From Diphasiastrum complanatum (Eukaryota; Streptophyta; Lycopodiopsida; Lycopodiales; Lycopodiaceae), in contig CM055096.1 of the NCBI GenBank assembly GCA_029204225.1, forward strand, positions 40,500,733 to 40,564,732: a DNA stretch of 64,000 nucleotides. The letters run 5' to 3'. The notes beneath the pieces are model-generated. The model made no database searches, was not told where the DNA came from, and saw nothing but the letters and a program-made list of their open reading frames with translations. The translations under genes and the position numbers were made by a program. Positions 22,125 through 33,072 of the stretch are shown piece after piece. Numbering within the stretch: the stretch's first letter is position 1; every line of letters begins with the position of its first letter.

Positions 22125-23597
22125 TGCTTTGATGGCCAACAAGACATGGGAGCTTGTGGATTTTCCATCCAACAAGCCCACCATTGGTTGCAAATGGGTT
22201 TTTCGAGTCAAATATAATCAAGATGGCACAATCAACAAGTAAAAGGCAAGGCTTTGTGCAAAGGGTTTTGCTCAAGTTTATGGACTTGATTATGAGAAGA
22301 CTTTTGCTCCAGTTGAAAAGATGGTATCAATTAGAATCATAATTTCTATTGCTTGTTTTTTCAAATGGCAAGTTTTTCAACTAGATGTCTATAATGCATT
22401 TTTAAATGGATATCTAGAAGAAGAGATTTATATGGATCAACCTATTGGGTTCATCCAATACAAGAACAAAGTTTGCTTGCTCTTCAAAAGTCTATATGGA
22501 CTAAAGCAAGCTCCAAGGTCGTGGTATTTTCGACTTAACACGTTTCTTGATTCACTAGGATTTAATCTTAGTAACTACGATCATTCCTTGTATGTCAAGT
22601 TTTATGATAGAGATATTGTCATCCTTCTCATTTATGTTGATGATATCATTCTAACAGGAAGTTGTATCAAGTTAGTTGAGGAAACCAAAGTTGCCCTTGG
22701 AAAAGAATTCAAGATGCAAGATCTTGGAGAAATTCATTACATATTAGGATTAGAGATTGACTTTCATAATGAAAAATCTTTGTATGTCAATCCAAGTATG
22801 CTCTTTCAATGTTAAAAAAGTTCAATATGCTAGATTGTAAGAGTATAGAAACTCCTATGAAGCAAATTGTAAAAGACCCTAACAAAGGTGATGAAAGATC
22901 CTTTGTGGACATCACTCTTTTTAGGAGTCTTATAGGCTCCTTAATTTGGCTCACTATAAGTAGGTCTGATATAAGTTTTAGTGTTCATAAGTTGAGCCAA
23001 GCTATGCAAAATCCTACTATTCATCATTGGAAAATGGCCAAAAGAGTACTTAGATACATATCTTCAACTTTTGACTATGGTTTGTTATATAAAAGTGAAG
23101 ATCTTTCTATAGTTGGCTATTCTGACTCGGATTTTGCAAGTGATAAAGCAAATTGGAAATCTACAAGTTCTTATGTCATATATCTTGGAGAAAACTTGAT
23201 ATCTTGGCTTTCCAATAAGCAAGATACTGTATCACTCTCATCTTGTGAAGCTGAATACAAGGCACTCACTACAACAACAAAAGAAGTGCTTTGGATCAAG
23301 AGGTTGCTAGTGGAGCTAAAGATAATCAAAGAAGATGATATACCTATGATCATGTGTGACAATATTTCAGCACAAGCCCTTGCTAACAATCCAATATTTC
23401 ATGCAAGGAGCAAACACATCGAGGTTGCACATCACTTTGTGAGAGAGAAGCTCATTGGAGGGGAAATCTACTTGGAGCACATCGACACATCATCTTGTAT
23501 TGCAGATTTGCTCACCAAACCTTTGAGCAAAAATTCCTTCATCAAGCATAGAGCCAATCTTGGAATAATACCAAGATCCATGCTCAAGTCAACATAG
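22105..23597 (+). pseudogene. copia C reverse transcriptase and RNase H
   Basis: Segments in order: a degenerate N part with KWVFRVKYNQDG, a TAA at about 22240, KGFAQVYGLDYEKTFAPV, WQVFQLDVYNAFLNGYLEEE, YGLKQAPRSWY, and the active site YVDDIILTG (about 22632-22658). A stop at 22813-22815 and a frame change lead to the RNase H frame 22809-23597: SRSDISFSVHKLSQ, GYSDSDFASDKANWKSTSSY, SLSSCEAEYKALTTTTKEV, SKHIEVAHHFVREK and IADLLTKPLSK, ending in TAG at 23595. It lacks only short bits around the breaks. Confidence 0.93.
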
Positions 23598-23599
23598 AT

Positions 23600-23614
23600 T
23601 ATTTTTAGGAGGAG
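23600..23614 (+). other. polypurine tract of copia C
   Basis: TTAGGAGGAG directly precedes the 3' LTR start TGTTGA and would prime plus-strand DNA synthesis. Confidence 0.7.
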
Positions 23615-24412
23615 TGTTGAATATGAAAAATCATCTATCTTGACTTTAGGCTCGCTACAAACTTTTTTACTATGCTAGTATGTTGTTTCATAATGTAAAT
23701 GCCAAATTTGGCCTAGATGGAACTCGAGCTATATGGGTTTCTCAAGTCTAGTTGGTAGAATACAACTTGCATATAGATTGTAGACTTAGAAATGGCATTA
23801 ATATGCTTGTAGAAACTCGTGGCATATCACATGCAATCGTTGTAAGTGATCCATAGTGACATGCAAGGCATGCACAAAGTGAAATGGACACATGCATGAT
23901 GATTTGTACAATTCTAGTTAGAAAAATGACACTTGGTAAAAGTAGGTAAAAATGCATGCATGAGATGCGACAAATGTCACCAATACTCTAGTTTTCACTT
24001 TAGATGTGAATGAAAGGTGGATGGATGTAGTTCTACCTCGATCTACCTCAAACTCCATAAATATGTGTAGCTATTCTCATAATTTATGATGAAGAACCAA
24101 GCTTTGAAGCTACTCCATGCCATTTTGGATCTACACCATTATTTGCTTGAATATCTCTCTCTCTTTCTCTCTCTAACTCGTGTGGAGGCTTATGCTCATA
24201 CACTAAATTCTTGTACTTTTGCTCTCTTGAAATCAAAACTATCATTCTCTAATTCTTAGCATGCTAGATTGTGATTAAGCCATTAAGTTCTGTACTAGAT
24301 CTTGCTATTCAATCTAGAATCAGTTTTTTGTGCTAATCATAAAGCTTAATAAGATCAATCACACATTTGTGGATCATTCTCCACACATGTGAACTTGCTG
24401 GAAATTTTGTCA
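23615..24412 (+). repeat. copia C 3' LTR
   Basis: Starts TGTTGAATATG and ends TTTTGTCA. It matches 18090-18878 closely; one 8-base insertion near 24300 and a CACATGTG in place of CACGTGTG near 24392 are the clearest differences. Confidence 0.95.
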
Positions 24413-25054
24413 CTTTGCAACAAGCCTCTATACATTTTTTTGTTTCAAAATGTTTCTCAAGCTTATGTGGAGTTGGGCCAAATGTAGATGAGAAATGATA
24501 TTATTCTTTCACAGAAACAATAATCATTGTTCAAACTGCCACTTCTCCAAATGTTGGAAAGCGTCAGTGGACATAGTTGTGGTACTAGAAACTAACAATG
24601 GTTGCTGGTTTGAAGTATTGTACTCACCAAGAGTAAATTACAACATTCGTACTAGGATTGGACACACATTTTGCAAATTTATTTTCTAGGTCAATTTTGA
24701 TGAGACATCGGAAGTCTTGTTACAACTTACTTGTTACATTATCTAATATGTGCATTGTGTTTCAACTTTTAAGAATCAAGTTTGAACTTTTGTCTTTAAA
24801 CTTTGAAGTTCTATCTATTTAATTTTATGGTTTGGTCTCTGGACTCTAGACTCAATAGCTCCACTAAGTAGTAAGTACTAAGTACTAGTTGCTACTTACT
24901 AATCGATAAATTGTAACTACTACTTACTAATTACAAACGAATCTTGATTCATGAAGTCAAAAGTATTAAGTAAGTTAGTAACAACTTACAAGATGAATTT
25001 TGAGAGGTCATAAGTGGCATTTTTTTTGGAGAGGTTTTGACTCTTGAAAGTTGA

Positions 25055-25143
<89 letters not shown>

Positions 25144-25372
25144 CAAGACCACACTTAGTTCCTCTTGACATACTGATCAGCTTACAGTCAGTTGGTCCGT
25201 ATCAGTTCGTTTTAATTAAAGAAGAGCATGAAAAGTTTAAACCGTTCGGAGTTTTACTTAGCCAAAAGACTTGGTGTAAACACGTGTGTTGGTATCAGAA
25301 CAAATCCATGCTATACTGACCCAAGTGACCCTTACAACGTAAGGTACGTCATGCACTACTGTCCATATTCCT
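24413..25372. other. no recognised gene; contains (GA)n
   Basis: AT-rich spacer with an uninterrupted GA run at 25060-25141. ACTAAGTA-type short repeats occur at about 24860-24900. No gene seen. Confidence 0.5.
25060..25141. repeat. (GA)n microsatellite, ~40 units
   Basis: Pure GA dinucleotide run without interruptions. Confidence 0.97.
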
Positions 25373-25533
25373 GAGCATATCCATGCTTTCCAGTTGTATC
25401 TCACCAAAAGTCTGAAGTAACACTAACAGAGGTAAGGTGAAGTGTTGCCATGAATGTTATATCAGAATGAGCATATCCATGCTTTCCAGTTGTATCTCAC
25501 CAAAAGTCTAAAGTAACACTAATAGAAGTAAGG
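25373..25533 (+). repeat. tandem 96-bp duplication at the insertion target
   Basis: The segment starting GAGCATATCCATGCTTTCC occurs at 25373 and again at 25469 with a few changes. The second copy is cut at TAAGG (25529-25533) by the LTR composite. Its continuation (TAAGGTGAAGTGTTGCCATG) is found at 30764 on the far side, which independently fixes the empty-site sequence. Confidence 0.8.
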
Positions 25534-25882
25534 TGTTACAGCCATATTCGGTCAAGGACCTGGAATAATCCTAATATGGTAGACCGGCCCTCCAGTGTTC
25601 AAGATTATTGGTCATGCCTAGATTTAATTCCAAGTCAAGGCCTGTTGGTGACTAATGACCCAGACACTCTAATTGAGACATATGGTGCATGTGCGTGTGA
25701 CTGATATCGGCAGGAGGTAGGCATGTAGAGTTGTAACCTATTTATTGTTGACCTCCCCATGTGCTCATGCACTGGATCCTACTCTCTATATATTGAGGTA
25801 GAGACTATCCCGTCGACGACTTGGTCTAGGTTACCTGATGAGCTCTTCTCCTCTTGCTGTCACATTGGCATGGCTTGGGGGC
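25534..25882 (+). repeat. family A LTR, 5' part (truncated)
   Basis: Matches the minus-strand LTR at 30274-30763 from its TG start to the shared GGCTTGGGGGCTAG, then stops abruptly; the last ~145 bases of the LTR are missing. Contains CTCTCTATATATTGAG, a likely TATA region (about 25781). Confidence 0.85.
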
Positions 25883-28800
25883 TAGTGCTCTTCTCCTTGT
25901 TTGATTTTGTAAGAGATGTTGTGGATTAGTGAGGAATTCATTCTTAATTGCTGAAGCCTTGGAAAATTTTCCGTTTGAAGTAGATTGATTTGATCCACTT
26001 CCTTGTTCAAATCTGTTTTCTTTGGATGAATAAATTGCATGAATCCATAATGTTTTGGACAGTTCAGGATTCAAATTTGTAGCAGACTGTTTGTTGATAG
26101 ATTGATGAGGAATCAATTTATCCTGTGTAAATAAACTGATAGCTACTGAAAATCTTGAAATTTTTGGTTGCATGTGAGGATTTAAGGTTTTATATGACTA
26201 ATACTCTTGTATTTCATGCAAACTAGATATTGAAACATGAAATGGATTTGGAAATTGAAGATTCTCTAGAAAAACAAATTAGGATTTGGAAAAAGTGTTG
26301 CATGCAGTTGAGACCCTGTGAAACCTTCTTTGGTTTGTGGTTGCTGACGATTGAAAGAGTTTAGAACTGTAAAATTTACAGTAACTCTTTCCCTTTTCTT
26401 TGATTCACTGATATGGGTTTTAAACCTCTGAAAAATCGGATTTTTGAAGAGGTTGATATCTGCTCAGTCCAAAGAGAGGTTGGTTAAGGTCGCAATACTG
26501 TTAGCAAACTTGCTTTGAAGAGTGGTAACCCTGTGGTTCGAACTTGAAACATGTTTGGAATCTTTCTTCCAAAACTCGTATTTAACGTTAGTGATCTCTG
26601 GACTGCTATTAATGGTGTTAGTCTGCTGAGTTCTTTGGAAGCCATATCCATTATGTGGATTAACCTGCAGCAGACAGAAACAAGCATTTAACTGTACAGA
26701 TGATGGGTTTAACTTTTGGATGCTTGCATGTGACAATCTCTGCTCTCATTACTCATGTATTTGAATGTTTGCTAAGAAGGGTAAATGCGTGTTACTCTAC
26801 CTATTGCATCAGATTAGGTTGCAGCCTGGAAACAGACCTGTTTCCTAGTGAAGGTCACAATGTAGAGATGCCTGGTGGTGTAGCTGAGCGCGTTTGTTTG
26901 TTGAAACCCTGATTGGTAGTTGAGGGCAGATGCTGGCTGGTTCTGAGGGAGCTGTGTCGGTGAGTTTGGAAACCGCAGGAAGGATCAATCTAGCGAGATC
27001 CTGTAACCGCGAGGGAGCAACCACGAGGGAGCAAGGTAATTCCTTGTTTACTCTGCGACAGATATGTCCCTTTCATGGTCGTGTTTGGGGGCACGTTGAT
27101 CTTGTAGAGAAGCGGCTGCCAAAGCTTTTGTAAAACCTGAGCCGCCATCGCGTGTAGCTATTTGAAATAATGGCTCCAATTGTTTATGAGGATCGTGAAA
27201 CCCTTAGGGCTTTTGTGGTTCATGTGTGAATGAGGCCTCACCTTTTGGACTTGATTCTCATGCATTGGCATGGTTTCTCCAAGAGCTATAGCATGTTGCA
27301 TGCCAAAAAATCAAGTTTTGGGGAGTCTTGCACTGCTAGTAGGTGTCCAAGTGGAGAAATTCACCTGTACCCACAGTTGGGAATGAAGTTACCAATACTC
27401 CGGATTTTTTTTCGGGCATTTGTTGAGAAAATAAATTTTATTATCCTAACGGACAAGTGGAAATTTTATTTCTTGGTACTGTGCTTTTTATCGATTTAAC
27501 TCTGGAGTAACATTACTCCCACTAAATTGAGTTAAACATTAATTTTTTTTATTCTTCCTTTTCGACTTCGGTGTTACACTAATAGGTTATCCTAAAATAT
27601 TATGATCTTTAGGATAGTGGAAACTAAAGCTTTTCAGATACTTGTTGAAGTGAATAAATGGAATAAGGTCGTAATTTTTGGGAGATAGTTCTATATTCGA
27701 TGAAAAAATAAGTGTATCGAATATCGTAAAGAATACCCTGAAAATGAACTAGTGTGGTCAAAAGGTAAGTACCTAGAACTTACTTGTGTCAATGGAATTT
27801 TTGGAGACCTTCACTAAAAGAGTTTTTGGGTGACCGCAAAATCTACGGGAGGAAGAAAATGAGACACCTGAGTAGGTAAATGTGACAGTGTTGTGTAATT
27901 TGGGTTGATTAAGAATCCTTGTAAGGAAATTGCATAACACCGGTTTTTTGAATTCATTAAGTTGAATTTATTTTGAATATCTATAGGACCATGAGTTGAC
28001 CCTAATTTGTTATGAAAAATTGTGACATGGAACGAGAATGACACTTGGTTCACATTTGTACTAGACCTTATTTCTAAGAGTTGTAACTCTCGGATGGTAG
28101 GAAATTGGGATGGATAGTACCAACCAGATGGGTTGTTTATGTGACGGTAAAGCCATCTGCAAATTCTTGTTAAATCACAATTTTGAACTGGATTATTGCG
28201 ATCCATTAGGAACAAATTTGGAGGTACTCCGGTATTTGATGGAATAGATATGTGCATATCTGGTATTGAAAATCCAGATGAAGTTATGAAATCTCTGGAT
28301 TATCAGATAATGCGGTTAAAGATCTTTTTGAAGATCGGACCCTATATTGGATATAGGATGATCAGTTAATCTTTTTTGATTTTTAGATAATCGGATCTAA
28401 AAGCAAAGGACTTTCTTGGAGAGAAAATTGGTGGTATGGTACATCAGTGATTCCAAAGAGGAAATTCTTGTGTGAGAATGATCTGTAGGCCAGTGGTTAG
28501 TATTTACATTAATAATAATGCTAACAGTTGAAACCATTGGTAAAGCCTATTTAGGGTATTTGGAGAAGTTATGAGATATAGATCCGGATCTCTCAATGGT
28601 ATCTCATAAATTCCAAATCGGAAACCCCTAAAAAAGCTATTTCTCTATTAGTTTTAAACCTCTACTTTTTAGAAATTTCTTATTTACGAGACAATTGGAT
28701 TGAGATTCATATAATTCCTTCCAGTGTAGAACTAGGTTCTGAAGGACTGTTTAAGTTATATGAATTCATGTTTCCATTTCAAGTTTGTGAATATAGCTCA

Positions 28801-29826
28801 GAATCAATTGATGTTTTCAATTGATTAAATGGAATTTAGACTTTCTGAGCCCAAATTATTATCTCTATTTGATAGTTGATTATTGAGAGTAATGTTTCTC
28901 TCACTCGGGATAAGATATCTTATGATTTTAAGGAAAAAGTCCGGTTTGTAATAGTATTGAATACTCATTACTGACTTTTTCAAATCTTTGATATCTTATA
29001 CGTTGTCTCCTAGGAACTTTGTAATTGAAATTTTGGAATTTTTTTTAAAAAGGGGGAGAAGAAAATGATAGGAATAAGACTTTCATGAGATCAATTTGTT
29101 GCATAGATTTCTTTGGTGGAATCCAGTTTGTGTGCAATGGTGGAACTATCCAGAGGCATAGAGAAAATCTCTAGGAATAGAGGAAATCTCTAGTGATTAT
29201 TTTGGATAATCTGGAACTAGAAGAGATTTGGGAGTTTTTGAGCTATGAGATATTCATGAATATGGGAAGTGGTAAAGATTAAATTAGGTTCACTGATTGG
29301 CTACCAAATACCATTTAGTTATGGATTGGATCAGTGCAATAAAGACTTAATCTGAACCTCTTGTCCAAAGATGTCTTTATAAGTCAGCCTAATCTTAGCT
29401 TGTGCACTAAGATCTGAAGTAGGTTGATTGGTTGAAGGAATTTTGTTGATAAAAGTATGATGGTCGAAAAACTTGTGATGTGGATTTATTCACTTCAGAG
29501 ATTTTCCAGATATGTTATTTACTCAAGAGATATAGAAACTTCTGTAGCTGAGTTACAAGATTCTCAGTGATATGTGTGAGTAGCATATGCGGAGTTTGGA
29601 GGAATCTGCCAGATAAGGACATATGTGTTTATGTACTGGGTCATAGTAAGATTATTCTCATATGTACACGATTAATCTTGTGTGGATCTGCTATGTATTC
29701 ATGGTTGCTAAGGTTATGTGGTGCACTTAACCTAGTGGGTGAACATAGACATATGATCAAGTATTGTGTTTGACAATTACTTGCAGAGTTAACAGATCTG
29801 TTCTGATAGATCTATTGGTTAACTTA
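25883..29826 (+). other. non-coding interior of the LTR composite
   Basis: About 3.9 kb with no gag, pol or other domain. The part at about 28270-28680 is clearly homologous to 58600-58890 in the same orientation. This suggests a family of large non-coding retrotransposon derivatives. Short open frames here show no conserved motif. Confidence 0.7.
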
Positions 29827-30157
29827 ATGGAGTAGTGCATGTGCGTGTGACTGATATAGGCAGGAGGTATGCATGTGGAGTTGTAACCAATTTATTGTTG
29901 ACCTGCATGGGGATTGCATGTGCTCATGCACTGGATCCTACTCTCTATATATTGAGATAGAGACTATCCCATCGACAACTTGGTCTAGGTTACCTGATGA
30001 GCTCTTCTCCTCTTGTTGTCACATTCGCATGGCTTGGGGGCTAGATCCAGGAGGATTCTCCAGGAGGGATCTAGGTTTGATTGGGTGGTTTTGCTCCATA
30101 GTCTCTCGTGTGTTTTCCTATCCTCATCTTAGGGGTTTATCCCTAGTGGTCTTTACA
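29827..30157 (+). repeat. family A LTR, 3' part
   Basis: Matches the terminal two thirds of the LTR and ends CTTTACA at 30157. With 30274-30763 it forms inverted arms of more than 300 bp, separated by 116 bp. Confidence 0.88.
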
Positions 30158-30158
30158 T

Positions 30159-30171
30159 TGGTATCAGAGCC
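30159..30171 (+). other. primer-binding site
   Basis: TGGTATCAGAGCC lies one base after the LTR end ACA at 30157, as expected for a 5' LTR. On the other side of the spacer the minus LTR is followed by TTGG and then diverges, so only one primer site is intact. Confidence 0.85.
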
Positions 30172-30273
30172 TGGCTAAGATTCAGTTTTTGGATGAGATG
30201 GAGAGAAGTTCTACATCAAATCGGAATTGGAATGCACTTGGATTCACATCTTGGATGGAGTGCTGTTTTCCAA

Positions 30274-30763
30274 TGTAAAGACCACTAGGGATAAACCCCT
30301 AAGATGAGGATAGGAAAACACACGAGAGACTATGGAGCAAAACCACCCAATCAAACCTAGATCCCTCCTGGAGAATCCTCCTGGATCTAGCCCCCAAGCC
30401 ATGCCAATGTGACAGCAAGAGGAGAAGAGCTCATCAGGTAACCTAGACCATGTCGTCGACGAGATAGTCTCTAGCTCAATATAGAGAGAGTAGGATCCAG
30501 TGCATGAGCACATGCAATCCCCATGCAGGTCAACAATAAATAGGTTACAGCTCTAAATGCATACCTCCTGCCTATATCAGTCACACGCACATGCGCTACT
30601 CCATATATCTCAATTAGAGTGTCTGGGTCCTCTCAAGGTCATTAGTCACCAACAGGCCTTGACTTGGAATTAAATCTAGGCGTGACCAATAATCTCAAAC
30701 ACTGGAGGGCCGGTCTACCATATTAGGACTATTCCAAGTCCTTTACCGAATATGGCCGTAACA
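30274..30763 (-). repeat. family A LTR, complete, minus orientation
   Basis: On the minus strand it begins TGTTACGGCCATATTCGG (30763) and ends CTTTACA (30274), 490 bp. This is the only complete copy of this LTR here and defines its ends. Confidence 0.9.
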
Positions 30764-30768
30764 TAAGG

Positions 30769-32370
30769 TGAAGTGTTGCCATGAATGTTATATCAAAATG
30801 ACATAACGTCCACGGTATTAAGACACTGTATAGGAAAGATGTGATTATTACAGAGTAAGAGACTACCAATGTTTATACTGGGTAGTAGGGCAGAACCGTG
30901 CCATTTTACTCCCTTAGTATAAACTATGATTCTTACGCATATCCATGTTGTCTAAGATCATAATACCGGTGTGCTTATTGTTACTTTTGGTAACCGTGGA
31001 GTGAGCATATTGCTACAAAGAGTTTCGTAGAAAGCACTTACAAGACATCTCCTGACTATGTTAGTTAACTTGCATTGCAGAGATCCAGTTGGTTGCATAC
31101 CTTGCAATAGTGAGTAGTCGGTTCAAGAAAGAACCAAGTAATATTCTAACGAAGCCGGAGCAGTATAATGAAGCTACAACATGAGATATCATTAGCTTCA
31201 TACTATGAGATCAAAAGATCTAAAGAGAGCACATATGTAAGAGATAAGCTTAAATGTGTCCACTGGTTGGAGGAGGCTTTTAAAGTGAAGAAGTCTATGA
31301 ACAAATAACATAAGTTTATGGTCCATCGCTGGACAATTAGCCATAAATGAATTTACAATACTAGTATTTGAAAAGGAGATGCCTCTCCTGCCCATCGCTG
31401 GAACAACAGGGTCTTTATGTGTAAATTGGTGAGTAAGTGTGAGTGCCTATGCTATTTATCACTGGAAAGAGCATAACAATATTGATAAACCCTCATATTT
31501 TGGACAATATGCAGCGATCTGTTTATCATTATCCATCACTAGACAATGCCCATTCTATTCACAAAAAGTGCATGTAGTATGTGCAGGAGTGAAGCAACCC
31601 TCCATCGCTACCCTCTAAGCCATAAAGATCAAGTTATAGCATGGAAAAATCGTAATTATATCATTGTTATCACCTGTGTTTTTAGAAGATTATCACATAA
31701 CCAAAACTGTCCATCGCTGCCTACTAAGGCAAAACCAAGAGTTTAAAGCATCACAAAATGCTTGAAATCAAATGCTAAGAATCAAATTGAATGATGCTTA
31801 TAGGTAGTTACCCCTCTCATTTTAGCAATAATTAGAAGTTGCAAAGTAAACAATAACGGTTATCTTTTTGGTTATAATTTCTTATTCATCTAGATGCAAG
31901 AATTTCAAATCTTCAAAATGATTGAATAGCTCAATAAAGACGGCAAAAGGAATTCTGTGCTTCAAAACATAGATGAACTTCATATACAAATTACAACCTA
32001 AAGTTGTGAAATAATATTATGTAGATGTAGATACTTGCTTGGAAGCAGCTTTCAAATACCAGAGCACAAAAATTTATATATATGAGCAAGCCATATTATC
32101 ACGATTTGTCTATTCTTTAAAAGATCCAACGTCGTCTCCATATTTGACACATGGTGAATGATCTACTTTGTTTCATTAATTGTAACCATTGTTCATGGCT
32201 CATTTTGTGCAAATATGCGTTATGCAATCATTTGTTTCCTTAAGTGTAACCTCTAACCTAGAATATCGAGACACTCTAAAAAATTGAAAGTGAACTTAAA
32301 ATATTGAAAGTGAAAGTCATATATTGCATTTTCAAAATCATCAGAGAAAGTACATGATACATCTTAGGAA
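30769..32370. other. no recognised gene; spaced CCATCGCTGG motif
   Basis: No coding gene seen. A motif close to CCATCGCTGG recurs at about 31323, 31392, 31457, 31532, 31602 and 31711, mostly near 70-bp spacing, within otherwise dissimilar sequence. Confidence 0.5.
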
Positions 32371-33020
32371 TCAAGATTCAGAGCCCTCTGTAGTAGAATC
32401 CTCATCATGAAAGCCAATGAAGGGGTATGGCTTAAAGCTTGACTTTAATTGCTCTAGCAAATGTAAATTCGCATTTACAAAAACTAAGGCATTGCAATGC
32501 CTTTTCAGTTCCCAAGCAATTCCTCTTCAAAGTGGCTATGTTGCCAAAAAAACTCCATAATCGCTCGCAGTGAGATGAGCTCCCACCATGGCTAAGGACA
32601 CGAATTGCAAGCTTCTACAACTGTGGTGTGTTTGCCCCATAATCCTTCCACCACAAGGCTGAATTGTGAAGGAACCTATCAACATGTGTATCCTCTAAGC
32701 CAAACAATCTCTCCTTTCCGTAGAAAGAGAGTTTATTTCTGATCACTCTTCTTTGTTCTATATATAAAACCAACTTCTTCAAGCATCCTCCCACCCTTGT
32801 AAAACCTTTGTATCATTCCATGTATACTTTCCTTGAAATTTTGGGTCCAAAACATAGGCAATTTCATGGAGATGACAATAAAAGGGACAATCTCTCTCCT
32901 AGTCTCTATGAGAGGAGCCATCCACTCCAACTTTCCAATATCTTTCAGCAAATTATTTAAGCAATGTGCCATTCAGGGTGTGAACCACATGTGAGGATAT
33001 ACCTCTTTGTTAGAAGCCTT
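32371..33020 (-). pseudogene. hAT-family transposase C-terminal remnant
   Basis: hAT transposases cut and paste DNA transposons. The minus strand shows MAHCLNNLLKDIGKLEWM (the 'AHCLNLMLEDIGK' signature, about 32972-32915). Across frame changes it then shows LWWKDYGANTPQL, LAIRVLSHGGSSSHCERLWS (about 32610-32551) and KRNCLGTEKALQCL, which together are the hAT C-terminal dimerisation domain. It ends STTEGSES with a stop at 32371-32373. The N-terminal zinc finger and most of the catalytic region are missing and frames are broken. No terminal inverted repeats were located. Confidence 0.85.
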
Positions 33021-33072
33021 TAGGTATTTCAATAATGTGACAAATTTTCTAGAAACTATTGTTTAATCAATA

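Larger units (their letters stand above)
18090..24412 (+). mobile_element. Ty1/copia element with both LTRs (family C)
   Basis: A 6.3-kb element with 5' LTR 18090-18878, primer site, gag, protease, integrase, reverse transcriptase/RNase H, polypurine tract and 3' LTR 23615-24412. By eye the LTRs differ at roughly 20 positions plus three small indels, that is, a few percent. The flanking 5-mers are CTCAG on the left and CTTTG on the right, so a clean target duplication is not seen. The frame is broken by stops and shifts, so it is not autonomous now. Confidence 0.95.
25534..30763. mobile_element. non-coding LTR composite with inverted terminal LTRs
   Basis: Left end TGTTACAGCC... at 25534 on the plus strand; right end is the same LTR start on the minus strand (30763). 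Both sides are flanked by TAAGG (25529-25533 and 30764-30768), a 5-bp target duplication. Inside are a truncated plus LTR (25534-25882), about 3.9 kb without a coding gene, a second plus LTR piece (29827-30157), a primer site, a 116-bp spacer and a full minus LTR (30274-30763). The last two LTR copies form a long hairpin. LTR ends pointing outward at both termini are not the normal LTR-element structure. Confidence 0.75.

Noticed and set aside
29873-30513. Duplicate ~90-100-residue proteins on opposite strands
   Set aside because: Both are chance frames within the inverted LTR arms.
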